Shown here: one piece after another, positions 33,677 to 42,160 of the stretch
Position numbering within the stretch: the stretch's first letter is position 1
Layout: each line of letters begins with the position of its first letter
DNA from: JAJRZX01 sp964472295
GTDB lineage: Bacteria > Desulfobacterota > GWC2-55-46 > JADFVP01
DNA length: 64,000 nucleotides
Direction of reading: 5' to 3'
Assembly: GCA_964472295.1 (NCBI GenBank)
Contig: CAYYJQ010000002.1
Span: forward strand, 50,436-114,435
The notes under the pieces: model-generated
Databases searched by the model: none
Seen by the model: only the letters and a program-made list of their open reading frames with translations
What the model was told of the DNA's origin: nothing
Translations under genes and position numbers: made by a program

Positions 33677-34843
33677 TTATCCGGCCCGCGCCGCCCCTCT
33701 CCGGTCCGTCACTGCGCGCGCTATGGGTAGATAAACCCTCACCCTTGTGCCCTCACCGGGCGTGGACTCTATATTCAAGTACCCGCCCTGCTCCCGCACT
33801 ATCTTGAGCGATACGGGCATTCCAAGTCCGCTCCCGCCCTTCTTGGTGGTGAAAAATGGGGTGAAAATCCTCTCAAGGTCCTCTGCCTCAATGCCGCACC
33901 CCTTATCACGTACCTCCACCACGGCCATCCTTGCTCCCCCGGGCCCCCTTGCCGCCGTTTCTCCCACGGCACGACCCGTCCCGCCGCGCCCTGTGCCTGA
34001 GATATGAAAATCCGTTATAATCCTTGTCCCAACAGAGATGACCCCCGCGCCCGAGAGGGCCTCCCTCGCGTTCTTGAGGAGGTTCAGGAATACCTGCACC
34101 AGGGCCCCTTCATCTCCCGCCACAGGCGGAAGGGAGGGGTCGTACTCCCGTCTTATCACGAGGTCCGGGCACTCTCCAGAGACGAGGAATATTACTGAAT
34201 CAAGGAGTTTGTGTATGTTTATCTCCTTCTTTACATCTCTTCGAGGGGCCGTGAGCGCCGCCACCTCCATAAGCATGGCGTCGAGGCGGTCAGTCTCTCT
34301 TATGATAATATCCGTATAATTGGAGAGTCCGCCATCTGTAGTCTTCCTTGAGAGGAGCTGGGCCGCGGCCCTGATGCCGCCAAGCGGGTTTCTTATCTCA
34401 TGCACGAGTTTTGCCGCGAAAAAACCAATGCCAGAAAGATCCCCGTCCTGCGGCGACTGGCCCGCAAGGGATTTTCCTCCTGAGCCAAGGTCCCTTATAA
34501 AGGCAATGGCCCCTTTAAGGACTCCTTCGGCATCGTGGACCAGCCCTGTTGTCACGCTCACCGAGAGAGGCCCGCCAAAGGCACGGTGAAGACGCCCGGC
34601 GCGGTCGATAAAGACCTTGCCATCCCTGATGGTCTCCTCCATCAGCTCAAAGAACCAGGGGTCGCGGGGAAAGACCTCGTCAAGGGACCGATTGAGGGCC
34701 TTTTTCCTTGACCTTCCCGAGAGGCGCTCGGCCATCTGGTTGAAGACCTGTATCCTCATGGAGAGATCCACATAGACAAGCCCCCCCAGGAAGCTGTCCA
34801 TGATCTCCTCGTAGATCTTCTCCTGCTCTCCTCTCATGGCCAT
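33677..34843 (-). CDS. NtrB-like PAS sensor histidine kinase
   Basis: A 388-residue cytoplasmic kinase counted from ATG 34843 (MAMRGEQ); the frame runs further upstream but has no better start, and the palindrome and promoter lie there. Domains are PAS (about 10-110, GLVYVDLSMRIQVFNQMAERL), a HisKA H-box LVHEIRNPLGGIR (about 148-160) and an HATPase (about 245-380) with an N-box LLKNAREAL, DKGCGIEAEDLERIFTPFF and SGLGMPVSLKIV. No membrane segment is seen, consistent with NtrB-like sensing of a soluble signal, often via PII. An Ala/Gly-rich insertion (about 300-325) lies inside the ATPase domain. The response regulator follows 22 bp downstream. Confidence 0.88.
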   Translation of the reverse strand: MAMRGEQEKIYEEIMDSFLGGLVYVDLSMRIQVFNQMAERLSGRSRKKALNRSLDEVFPRDPWFFELMEETIRDGKVFIDRAGRLHRAFGGPLSVSVTTGLVHDAEGVLKGAIAFIRDLGSGGKSLAGQSPQDGDLSGIGFFAAKLVHEIRNPLGGIRAAAQLLSRKTTDGGLSNYTDIIIRETDRLDAMLMEVAALTAPRRDVKKEINIHKLLDSVIFLVSGECPDLVIRREYDPSLPPVAGDEGALVQVFLNLLKNAREALSGAGVISVGTRIITDFHISGTGRGGTGRAVGETAARGPGGARMAVVEVRDKGCGIEAEDLERIFTPFFTTKKGGSGLGMPVSLKIVREQGGYLNIESTPGEGTRVRVYLPIARAVTDRRGAARAG

Positions 34844-34857
34844 CACACACCTATATT

Positions 34858-34874
34858 TGCCTAAATAATAGGCA
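34858..34874. promoter_or_regulatory. Operator palindrome at ntrBC promoter
   Basis: TGCCTA (34858-34863), five A/T bases and TAGGCA (34869-34874). It begins at the promoter -10 box and covers the predicted start site, a position for autorepression. The same 17-bp pattern occurs at 42078-42094. Confidence 0.6.
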
Positions 34875-34902
34875 TTATAACACGGTATTTTCCAGAAGAC
34901 AA
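34874..34902 (-). promoter_or_regulatory. Sigma-70-like promoter of ntrBC-thiE
   Basis: On the minus strand TTGTCT (34897-34902), exactly 17 bp, then a perfect TATAAT (34874-34879). The start is expected near 34867, about 25 nt before ATG 34843. Confidence 0.7.
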
Positions 34903-34977
34903 GGTAATGAAAAGTGAAACGCCTACAGCCGGACCTGCGCGGCCACGGCACCCGGCGCGGCAAAAGGGGAGTGAAAG

Positions 34978-35055
34978 TCCCTGGTCCTCGGCATAAAGGG
35001 AGCGCCCAATACCGGTTTTCTTTGTCTTACTTTCTTTTTTCAAAAAGAAAGTAAG
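34978..35055 (-). repeat. Dispersed intergenic repeat, copy 3 (inverted)
   Basis: On the minus strand, the CTTACTTTCTTTTT/AAAAAAGAAAGTAAG hairpin (35026-35055) is followed by GACAAAGAAAACC and a degenerate end. The orientation follows nirB, whose 3' end lies 54 bp away. Confidence 0.6.
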
Positions 35056-35065
35056 GAAAACCAAG

Positions 35066-35097
35066 GGGGGCGAGGGGGCTCAAGGCCCCTCGCCCCC
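35066..35097 (-). terminator. GC-rich hairpin downstream of nirB
   Basis: A 12-bp stem GGGGGCGAGGGG/CCCCTCGCCCCC with a short loop lies 12 bp past the nirB stop. Read on the minus strand it is followed by a mixed G/T/C tract, so its action as a terminator is likely but unproven. Confidence 0.55.
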
Positions 35098-35108
35098 ACT
35101 TCCCCCCC

Positions 35109-37490
35109 TCAACCCGCGATTCGTTCCTTCCATGGGTCCCGTACAACGGCAAGGGCGGAAGAGAGGCGTTGCAGGAGCCTGGCTCTCCCAGGCGCGTCCT
35201 CCACCACGGCCTTTTTCACGGCCTCAAGGCCAACTCGTTCAATAAACGTAGCGGTCCTCTCTCCATAATGGGCCTCTTCGCGATAATACTGGAGAAATGC
35301 CCCGGCAATCTCGCGTACTTCATCGGCTGTCTTTACGGTGCAGAGGATCTCGGCCCCCCGCGTCTTTGTGCCGCCGCAGCCGCCGACATAAATCTCCCAG
35401 CCGCCCGATATTCCCGTTATGCCTATATCCTTTATCGCTGTCTCGGCGCAGTTTCGCGGACAGCCCGTAACTCCCATCTTCACCTTGGCGGGTGTCCAGA
35501 GCCCCTCGAACTCCTTCTCAAGGGCCATGCCGAGGCCCACGGAGTCCTGCGTGCCGTACCTGCAAAAAGTCGACCCCACACAGGTCTTTACGGTGCGAAG
35601 GGCCTTTCCATAGGCATAACCCGAGGGCATGCCGAGGTCTTTCCAGACACGCGGAAGGTCTTCTTTTTTTATACCAAGGAGATCAAGACGCTGGCCTCCT
35701 GTTACCTTCACGAGGGGCACATGGTACTTCTCGGCAACCTCGGCTATGCGCCGTAGTTCCCTGGGCGTGGTAATGCCTCCGTACATCCTCGGCACAACGG
35801 AGAAGGTCTTGTCCTTCTGGATATTTGCGTGGGCGCGCTCATTTACCACCCTTGATGTGGGGTCGTCCTCGCTCTCTCGGGGCCAGACCATGGAGACATA
35901 GTAGTTTATGGCGGGCCTGCACCTGTCGCACCCCACGGTCTCCCAGCCAAGGGAATCCATGACAGCCATGACAGAGGTAAGCCTGTTATCGCGTATGTTC
36001 CTTATAAGGTCATCCCGCGTATAACGTGTGCAGGCGCAGATGGCGCGGTCCTCGCCCCCGCCCTGAAAATCAGAGCCAAGTACTGCCTCGAGTATCTGCT
36101 CAACGAGCGTTCCGCATCCGCCGCAGGACGTTGCGGCCTTTGTCTCGCGCTCCACGTCTTCGCGCGTGAAGAGGCCCTTTTCCTCTATGGCCTTTACGAT
36201 TTCGCCCTTTGTCACTCCGTTACAGCCGCAGATAATGGCATCATCAGAGAGGGCGTCCACTGAGGCCGTGGCCCTCGCGGAGAGGCCCTCGCCAAAGAGT
36301 ATGGTGCCCCGCTTCTCAGTGATGTCATTCCCGTCAATAAGGTGCTGAAAGAGACGCGGCCCGTCGCTGGTCTCGCCGTAGAGGAGTATTCCCTCTATCC
36401 TACCGTCCCTTATGAAGAGTTTCTTGTACGTGCGAAGCCCCCTGTCCGAGAACTCGATGGTCTCAACGCCAGGGCCGGTCTCTACACTCCCCGCGGAATA
36501 TAACTCAATGCCCGGGACCTTGAGTTTTGTTGAGAGGGGTTTATTCACAAAATAAAGCCGCGCGTCCCCAGCAAGGTGGTTGGCAAGGACACGGGCCTGC
36601 TCAAAGAGCGGGGCAACAAGGCCGAAGGTCAGGCCCCTATGCTGGACGCACTCGCCAACAGCGTATACGGCAGGGTCATAGGTCTGCAAGGTGTCGCTCA
36701 CCACTACGCCGCGCTCGCAGTATATGCCCGAGGCACGGGCAAGGACCATATTGGGCCTGATTCCAGTAGAGAGGACTACGACATCAGTCTCAAGGTGGCT
36801 GCCATCAGAGAAGGTAATCCCCTCGACCCTCTCCCTGCCCGTAATCTCCGTGGTCTTCGCTCCAAGGCGTATCTTCATGCCCCGCTTCTCGAGGTCTTCC
36901 TTGAGGAGCGCACCGGCCTCGGCGTCGAGCTGACGCTCCATGAGCCGGTCCATGAGGTGTACTACCGTAACCTCAAGGCCAAGGTCCATGAGCCCCCTTG
37001 CCGCCTCAAGGCCCAGAAGCCCGCCACCAAGGACTACTGCGCGTCTGCTCGCGGCGGCCTCGCGCTTAAGGCGTTCGCAATCCTCGATGTTACGAAAGGG
37101 GATTACCCCTTCCTTATCTATCCCATCTATGGGGGGCACAAAGGGGACCGAGCCCGTGGCGAGGATAAGGCTGTCATAGGCGGCCTCCGTGCCGTCCTCG
37201 GAGACGGCCACGCGGCGGCTCCTATCTATCTTCTTAACAGGACTCCCCGTATGGAGCGTAATCCCCCGCTCTTCATACCACTCAAAGGCATTGAGTGTTA
37301 TATCTTGAAGGGTCTTCTCGCCCGTAAGGAGCGATGAGAGAAAGACCCTGTTGTAGTTGGGGTGGCGCTCCTTGCCGAATACCGTTATCTCGTAACGCTC
37401 GGCGTCAAGGCGCAGTATCTCCTCGATACAACTCGTGCCTGCCATACCGCCACCTATGACAACGAGTTTTTTTCTTGTGTTCTTCTTCAT
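35109..37490 (-). CDS. nirB: NirB-type nitrite reductase large subunit
   Basis: A 793-residue siroheme enzyme reducing nitrite to ammonium with NAD(P)H. ATG 37490 is chosen: GAGG lies eight bases upstream and VVIGGGMAGTSCIEEIL starts the FAD domain. Upstream residues in the same frame have no family likeness. In order: FAD/NAD(P) domains (about 1-400), two BFD-type [2Fe-2S] domains (IICGCNGVTKGEIV about 415 with CGGCG; ICACTRYTRDDL with CDRC), then the sulfite/nitrite reductase half with CVGSTFC (about 638) and GCPRNCAE (about 673) for the 4Fe-4S/siroheme centre, and YVGGCGG. No nirD-like gene follows. Ammonium for assimilation is the expected product, consistent with the nitrogen island around it. 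Confidence 0.92.
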   Translation of the reverse strand: MKKNTRKKLVVIGGGMAGTSCIEEILRLDAERYEITVFGKERHPNYNRVFLSSLLTGEKTLQDITLNAFEWYEERGITLHTGSPVKKIDRSRRVAVSEDGTEAAYDSLILATGSVPFVPPIDGIDKEGVIPFRNIEDCERLKREAAASRRAVVLGGGLLGLEAARGLMDLGLEVTVVHLMDRLMERQLDAEAGALLKEDLEKRGMKIRLGAKTTEITGRERVEGITFSDGSHLETDVVVLSTGIRPNMVLARASGIYCERGVVVSDTLQTYDPAVYAVGECVQHRGLTFGLVAPLFEQARVLANHLAGDARLYFVNKPLSTKLKVPGIELYSAGSVETGPGVETIEFSDRGLRTYKKLFIRDGRIEGILLYGETSDGPRLFQHLIDGNDITEKRGTILFGEGLSARATASVDALSDDAIICGCNGVTKGEIVKAIEEKGLFTREDVERETKAATSCGGCGTLVEQILEAVLGSDFQGGGEDRAICACTRYTRDDLIRNIRDNRLTSVMAVMDSLGWETVGCDRCRPAINYYVSMVWPRESEDDPTSRVVNERAHANIQKDKTFSVVPRMYGGITTPRELRRIAEVAEKYHVPLVKVTGGQRLDLLGIKKEDLPRVWKDLGMPSGYAYGKALRTVKTCVGSTFCRYGTQDSVGLGMALEKEFEGLWTPAKVKMGVTGCPRNCAETAIKDIGITGISGGWEIYVGGCGGTKTRGAEILCTVKTADEVREIAGAFLQYYREEAHYGERTATFIERVGLEAVKKAVVEDAPGRARLLQRLSSALAVVRDPWKERIAG

Positions 37491-37603
37491 CTCATTAACC
37501 TCGAAGACGCCTGGCGTCGGCTCATAACCAGGACCAGAGAGTTTTATCCCTCCTGGAGAGGCGGGGGCCACCGAAGTGGGCCGCAAAAAACCATTTAAAC
37601 AGG

Positions 37604-37636
37604 CGAGGGGCGCGGGGAAAGACCCCGCGCCCCTCG
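37604..37636 (-). terminator. GC-rich hairpin downstream of second amt
   Basis: A perfect 14-bp stem CGAGGGGCGCGGGG/CCCCGCGCCCCTCG with a 5-nt loop, 23 bp after the amt stop. On the minus strand a T-run follows some bases later. It may separate the transporter operon from nirB. Confidence 0.65.
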
Positions 37637-37659
37637 TATCTTTCCTTAATTTGTCTATC

Positions 37660-38934
37660 TCAGAGGCTATATCCGCTCTCGCCGTGAAGCGCGTAGTCAA
37701 GGCCGGCCACCTCGTCCTCGTCAGTGACCCTGAGGCCAACCACAAGGTCAACTATCTTGAGGATTATGAAGGTAGCCACAGCCGCAAGCACCATGGTGGC
37801 CACGACACCTATAATCTGCGCCTTCATCTGCCCCGGGTTGCCAAAGAAGGCACCCTTTGCCCCTACGGAGGCGAAGAGCCCCGTGGCCAGCGCCCCCCAG
37901 GTACCGCCAACGCCGTGTATGCCAAAGGCGTCAAGGGCGTCGTCATAACCAAGGGCGGGTTTTACAATAGCCACCATGAAGTAGCAGATAACTCCACCAA
38001 CAGCACCGATGATGATGGACGATACAGGCCCCACAAAGCCAGCCCCGGGAGTAATGGAGACAAGGCCGGCCACGGCGCCAGAGACAACGCCAAGCACAGT
38101 GGGTTTGCCCCTGTGAGCCCACTCCACAAATACCCAGGCAAGGGCCGCGGCGGCGGAGGCCGTGTTTGTCGTGACAAAGGCCATGGCCGCTATGCCGTCT
38201 GCCGCAAGGGCGCTCCCCGCGTTAAAGCCAAACCAGCCAAACCAGAGTATGGCGGCGCCAATGACCGTAAGGGTCATGTTATGGGGCGGCATGTGCTCGC
38301 GCGGATAGCCCCGCCTCTTTCCAAGGACTATGGCCACGACAAGGGCCGATATGCCCGAGCTTATATGAACTACCGTGCCGCCGGCAAAGTCCAAGGCCCC
38401 CATGCTACCTATCCAGCCCCCGCCCCAGACCCAGTGGCATATGGGGTCATATACAACGGTGGTCCAGATGAGGCTGAATATGATAACAGCGGAAAATTTC
38501 ATTCTACCGGCTACTGCTCCGGTGATGAGGGCTACGGTAATGATGGCGAACATTCCCTGAAACATCATGAAGATAAGGTGCGGGATGCTGCCCTTCGCCT
38601 CCATGCCCACATGGGCAAGCCCAAAGTACTTAATGCCCCCGACAATGCCACCAAGGGCGTGGGGCCCAAAGGATAGCGAGTATCCCCAGAGGACCCATTG
38701 AACGCTAATCAGGCAGAGCAGGAAAAAACTCTGCATGATAGTGGAGAGGACATTTTTCTGTCTTACCATGCCCCCGTAAAAGAGGGCGAGCCCGGGGGTC
38801 ATGAACATCACAAGGGCCGTTGATACGAGTATCCATGCCGTGTCACCTGCGCTTATGGAGCCCCCCTCCCCCGCAAAGGCCGTGCCCCCGAGGGCAATGA
38901 AAAGAAACAAGACCAATGATGCCTTTTTGAGCAA
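37660..38934 (-). CDS. amt: Ammonium transporter Amt (second copy)
   Basis: A 424-residue protein with a signal-like first segment, 11 membrane spans and the twin-His pore signatures FAGGTVVHISSGISALVV and FGIHGVGGTWGALATG. It conducts ammonium into the cell and is gated by PII. The start is TTG 38934, supported by AAAGGAG seven bases upstream. A minute reading frame of four codons (start 38985, GGAGG upstream) lies just before it. Between the two amt genes is a short TTACTG/CAGTAA hairpin. The two Amt copies differ in length and loop detail, so they are not a recent duplication. Confidence 0.9.
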   Translation of the reverse strand: MLKKASLVLFLFIALGGTAFAGEGGSISAGDTAWILVSTALVMFMTPGLALFYGGMVRQKNVLSTIMQSFFLLCLISVQWVLWGYSLSFGPHALGGIVGGIKYFGLAHVGMEAKGSIPHLIFMMFQGMFAIITVALITGAVAGRMKFSAVIIFSLIWTTVVYDPICHWVWGGGWIGSMGALDFAGGTVVHISSGISALVVAIVLGKRRGYPREHMPPHNMTLTVIGAAILWFGWFGFNAGSALAADGIAAMAFVTTNTASAAAALAWVFVEWAHRGKPTVLGVVSGAVAGLVSITPGAGFVGPVSSIIIGAVGGVICYFMVAIVKPALGYDDALDAFGIHGVGGTWGALATGLFASVGAKGAFFGNPGQMKAQIIGVVATMVLAAVATFIILKIVDLVVGLRVTDEDEVAGLDYALHGESGYSL

Positions 38935-39010
38935 CTCTCTTCTCCTTTCAGACCATTTTTGTATTTAAACATTAAACATATCACCTCCTGTAATTACTGA
39001 CAACTGAAAA

Positions 39011-40333
39011 TCAGTAAAAAGAAGAGGGGTGCACCTGAAAATCCGGGTACGCGTTGCCTCCATGCTCTCCGAAGTCGAGTCCCTCTTTTTCCTCTTCCTC
39101 TGTGACCCTGAGTCCTATAACGGCCTTGATTACTTTAAAGAGCACAAAGGCCAGGACAAAGGTCCAGACAAAACAGGTAACAACACCAAGGGCCTGCACG
39201 CCAAGGCCATGGAGGGAGAAACCAGCCTCGTTGAAGATACCCACGGCAAGGGTTCCCCAGGCGCCGCATACGCCGTGCACTGATACGGCCCCCACAGGGT
39301 CGTCTATGCCCGCGCGGTCGATGATGAGGACCGAGAAGACCACAAGGGCCCCTGCTATGCCGCCTATGATTACGGAACTCAGGGGGCTTACGTTTGCGCA
39401 CCCCGCGGTTATGCCCACAAGGCCGGCAAGCGCCCCGTTAAGGGTCATGCCCACATCGGCCTTCTTGAAGATAGACCATGACACGAACATTGCCACAACC
39501 GCCCCGGCCGCTGCCGAGAGGTTTGTATCAACGGCTATCCTCGCTATATCCGGTATGGCGGCGGTGGTGCTCCCGGGGTTGAAACCGAACCACCCGAACC
39601 AGAGGATGAAGACGCCAAGGGCCGCCAGCGTAAGGCTGTGACCGGGTATGGCGCGGGGCTTGCCGTCAGGGCCGTATTTACCTATCCTCGGCCCAAGCAC
39701 CATGGCCCCTGCAAGGGCCGCCCAGCCGCCCACGGAATGGACCACAGTTGAGCCGGCAAAGTCTATGAAACCAAGGCCCTCGAGCCAGCCCGCGCCCTTG
39801 TAGAGGCTGCCCCAGGCCCAGCTCCCGAATATGGGGTATATGATAGCGCTTATGACGGCGCTGTAAATCAGGTAACTTACGTACTTGGTCCTCTCGGCCA
39901 TGGCACCGGATACGATAGTGGCGGCCGTTGCGGCAAAGACCACCTGAAACATCCAGAACGCAAAGAGCCATGGGTCTTTATCAAGGGCAAAATCAGCGAA
40001 AAAGAAACCCGTTGTCCCGAAAAGCCCGTTCGTGACGCCGAACATGAGGCCAAAACCAATTGCCCAGTACACAAGCGAGCCAACGGCAAAGTCCATCATG
40101 TTCTTCATCATGATATTTATGGCGTTCTTTGCCCTCGTGAACCCTGTCTCAACCATGGCGAAGCCTGCCTGCATGAAAAAGACGAGAAAGGCCGCGATAA
40201 GGGTCCAGGCAAAGTCCATGTTCTTCTGAACGCTTGCTGCTGTTGGGGCATCACCTGCCGAGGCAACACCGCAAAGGAAGAGCGGCAAGGCAAGGGCCAA
40301 TACGACAGTCTTGAGATATGTCTTGGTCTTCAT
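39011..40333 (-). CDS. amt: Ammonium transporter Amt (first copy)
   Basis: A 440-residue protein counted from ATG 40333, whose upstream SD is GGGAGG at a slightly long spacing. ATG 40354, overlapping the PII stop by ATGA, is the alternative. A cleavable N-terminal signal (LALPLFLCGVASA) is followed by 11 membrane spans with ARKNAINIMMKNMMD-like Amt motifs and twin His in FAGSTVVHSVGGWAALAG and VSVHGVCGAWGTLAVG. The C-terminal tail (GLRVTEEEEKEGLDFGEHG) is the cytoplasmic tail that couples to PII. It is part of the porin-PII-amt-amt operon. Confidence 0.9.
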   Translation of the reverse strand: MKTKTYLKTVVLALALPLFLCGVASAGDAPTAASVQKNMDFAWTLIAAFLVFFMQAGFAMVETGFTRAKNAINIMMKNMMDFAVGSLVYWAIGFGLMFGVTNGLFGTTGFFFADFALDKDPWLFAFWMFQVVFAATAATIVSGAMAERTKYVSYLIYSAVISAIIYPIFGSWAWGSLYKGAGWLEGLGFIDFAGSTVVHSVGGWAALAGAMVLGPRIGKYGPDGKPRAIPGHSLTLAALGVFILWFGWFGFNPGSTTAAIPDIARIAVDTNLSAAAGAVVAMFVSWSIFKKADVGMTLNGALAGLVGITAGCANVSPLSSVIIGGIAGALVVFSVLIIDRAGIDDPVGAVSVHGVCGAWGTLAVGIFNEAGFSLHGLGVQALGVVTCFVWTFVLAFVLFKVIKAVIGLRVTEEEEKEGLDFGEHGGNAYPDFQVHPSSFY

Positions 40334-40350
40334 CTTAATATTATCCTCCC

Positions 40351-40689
40351 TCATAGGGCCTCTTCACCCGTCTCGCCGGTGCGTATACGCACGGCGTCGT
40401 CAACTGGGATGATGAATATCTTGCCGTCCCCTATCTTGCCGGTCCTCGCGGCGTCCATTATGGCCTTTACTATCTTCGGGGCCATCTCGTCAGAGGAGAC
40501 GACCTCCATCTTTATCTTGGGAAGAAAATCCACGCTATACTCGGCGCCGCGGTATATCTCCGTATGTCCCTTCTGCCTGCCAAAGCCCCGCACCTCGGTA
40601 ACGGTCATGCCCTCGATCTGCATCTCGTTGAGGGCCTCCTTCACGTCTTCTATCTTGAAGGGCTTTATTATGGCCATAATCTTCTTCAT
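40351..40689 (-). CDS. glnK: PII nitrogen regulatory protein GlnK/GlnB
   Basis: A 112-residue protein counted from ATG 40689; ten further in-frame upstream codons are non-family. Tyr 51, the uridylylation site, lies in the T-loop (GHTEIYRGAEYSVDFLPK). The B- and C-loop signatures are present (TGKIGDGKIFIIPVDDAVRIRTGE). PII trimers sense ATP/ADP and 2-oxoglutarate and block Amt channels. Linkage with amt is the classical glnK-amt arrangement, which is why I use the glnK symbol rather than glnB. Confidence 0.93.
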   Translation of the reverse strand: MKKIMAIIKPFKIEDVKEALNEMQIEGMTVTEVRGFGRQKGHTEIYRGAEYSVDFLPKIKMEVVSSDEMAPKIVKAIMDAARTGKIGDGKIFIIPVDDAVRIRTGETGEEAL

Positions 40690-40754
40690 TAAAGGTTCCC
40701 TCTCCTCTCTTTTTTCCAAAGCATGGCGCGGCCCCGGATTGGCCGCAAAGAGGC

Positions 40755-41495
40755 CTAAAAGCCGAAACTCAGCCCAATGCCGCCGTACACATTGTAATCG
40801 TCTCCATCAAGACTGAGGCTCCTGAGGGCCGCCTGCGCGTCAGTGTTCATGGCAAAGGTGTAGGCCACCTTTGGAGTAACGGTAAAATACTTTGTTACGG
40901 GAATGTCCAACGAGGCCGAGACCTCGCCGTCGTAGAAGTTCGTGAACCTCTGCCCCTTGCGGTCAAGGCCCAGGATGGCGTTCTGAAAATTAACGCCCGC
41001 AGAAAAACCGCCGTTAAGCGTCATGCCGTGTGGCAGTGCAAGGGAGTGACCTATGGAGAGGACGAGATAGCCGCCCCTGCCCTCGTCAAAGTCTCCGTAA
41101 TAGGTAATGGAGGGCGAGCCTATGATGTCGTAGGCAACTGTGAGATAGAGTTCCTGAGTATCGTCAAAGCCGTCAAGGGCGTAGTATATGTAGCCAGCGT
41201 CCACGGAGAGTTTCTGTATCTCGCGGCTGTAACTGAGCGTAAAGTCCGTCTCCGTATGCTGAGAATTCTGAAGGTCCTCGTTGGCCCAGAAGTTCACCGT
41301 AACCCCCTCATAACTCGCCTCAAGCCAGGGCTGTACCACGCCGTGGTCGTCCGAGAGCTGCTGACCGCGCCAGACGTAATTGGTAAGCACATCCACTGCC
41401 GCCGTGCCCGATACATCTATGGCCATGGCATAGACAGGCGCCAGGAGAGTTGCCATCAGAACCGTCATAAGAATCAAAAACCTCTTCTTCATCAT
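40755..41495 (-). CDS. Gcw_chp/TorF-family outer-membrane porin-like protein
   Basis: A 246-residue protein with a signal peptide (residues 1-24, ending VYAMAI), then beta-strands typical of outer-membrane barrels (VDVLTNYVWRGQQLSDDHG, YVWRGQ being the family hallmark) and a terminal Phe (YGGIGLSFGF) that fits BAM recognition. This family (conserved proteobacterial, PF09694-type) is regularly found beside glnK-amt. It may let ammonium or amines through the outer membrane; that role is inferred from context. First gene of the operon after the long leader. Confidence 0.8.
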   Translation of the reverse strand: MMKKRFLILMTVLMATLLAPVYAMAIDVSGTAAVDVLTNYVWRGQQLSDDHGVVQPWLEASYEGVTVNFWANEDLQNSQHTETDFTLSYSREIQKLSVDAGYIYYALDGFDDTQELYLTVAYDIIGSPSITYYGDFDEGRGGYLVLSIGHSLALPHGMTLNGGFSAGVNFQNAILGLDRKGQRFTNFYDGEVSASLDIPVTKYFTVTPKVAYTFAMNTDAQAALRSLSLDGDDYNVYGGIGLSFGF

Positions 41496-41548
41496 CTTGT
41501 CTCCTCTTCTTGCCCCGGTTTTTTATCTTGAGGAACCTCTCTTTAATC

Positions 41549-41838
41549 CGTCCCGGAATTAAGGAGAGACGGGAAAGAAAAAAACGCTGTTTTTCTTTCC
41601 CTCACATTTTCAAGAACTTACAGTTATAGAAAATCTCAACACGTCCCGGCGTTGCTGGAACATCTGAATTAAGGAAGCTCTGAATAATTCGTCCCTGAAT
41701 TATTCAGAGACGAAAAAGAAAAAACGCGGTTTTTCTTTTTCTCACATTTTCAATAACTTACAGTTATCGAAAATGGCAACACGTCCATGTGTTGCTGGAA
41801 AGTCTGAATTAATCAGACTTTCCTTAATCAGACTTTCC
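41549..41838 (-). repeat. Tandem 141-bp structured element in operon leader, two copies
   Basis: Two direct copies begin at 41549 and 41690. Each holds, in order (minus-strand reading, last to first), a CAAC/GTTG-type hairpin, an ATTTTC-ATAAC/GTTAT-GAAAAT inverted repeat, and an A/T stem with short GC-containing loop. In the stem the first copy reads GGGAAAGAAAA with TTTTCTTTCCC (41571-41601), the second GAAAAAGAAAA with TTTTCTTTTTC (41712-41741); both arms changed together. A further palindrome AAGTCTGA/TCAGACTT lies near 41810. These two copies lie between the sigma-54 promoter and the porin gene, in an untranslated leader of about 470 nt. Confidence 0.7.
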
Positions 41839-41949
41839 TTTCTTATCCCGAAGGTCATCCATATCTCCCCCCCTGCCCCGGGCGCGCCGCGCCGCGCTCC
41901 ACCTGCCAACCGCCGTCATGACAATCAGGAGGGAGACGAATAAGGACAT
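41824..41949 (-). CDS. Possible small peptide gene after the sigma-54 promoter
   Basis: A 41-codon frame begins at ATG 41949, 17 nt after the expected sigma-54 start. The product begins MSLFVSLLIVMTAV (hydrophobic), then an Arg/Gly-rich stretch (ARRARGRGG) and a charged end (DMDDLRDKKGKSD). There is only a weak ribosome-binding signal (AGTAGG touching the start), and the downstream copies of the structured element follow. It could equally be chance translation of the leader. No family is recognised. Confidence 0.3.
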   Translation of the reverse strand: MSLFVSLLIVMTAVGRWSAARRARGRGGDMDDLRDKKGKSD

Positions 41950-41977
41950 GCCTACTCGTCAATTCCCTTCATATAAC

Positions 41978-41992
41978 GCAACTTTGGTGCCA
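41978..41992 (-). promoter_or_regulatory. Sigma-54 promoter of porin-glnK-amt operon
   Basis: On the minus strand TGGCAC (41987-41992), five bases and TTGC (41978-41981) match the -24/-12 consensus exactly in its invariant positions. The expected start is near 41966. The operator palindrome lies about 120 bp upstream of that start, a usual distance for an activator site. The gap 41496-42160 (665 bp) holds this promoter, the tandem element, the possible small peptide gene and the palindrome. Confidence 0.8.
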
Positions 41993-42077
41993 CAATGGGC
42001 CTGTTTTAAAAAACTATTATTTTTTAAATAGTTAGAGTGATTAAAGAAAAGATGGGAAGGTATTTGCGAGGGCAATA

Positions 42078-42094
42078 TGCCTATATTTTAGGCA
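42078..42094. promoter_or_regulatory. Operator palindrome upstream of sigma-54 promoter
   Basis: TGCCTA, five bases (TATTT), TAGGCA. Same architecture as 34858-34874. It is centred about 120 bp upstream of the expected sigma-54 start, the place for an enhancer-binding protein. Confidence 0.6.
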
Positions 42095-42160
42095 TCGGTT
42101 GAGCATAAAAGGGCTTTATTGAGGCAGTTTTGTAAGAGTCTGATTGATCTTCCGGGGCGC

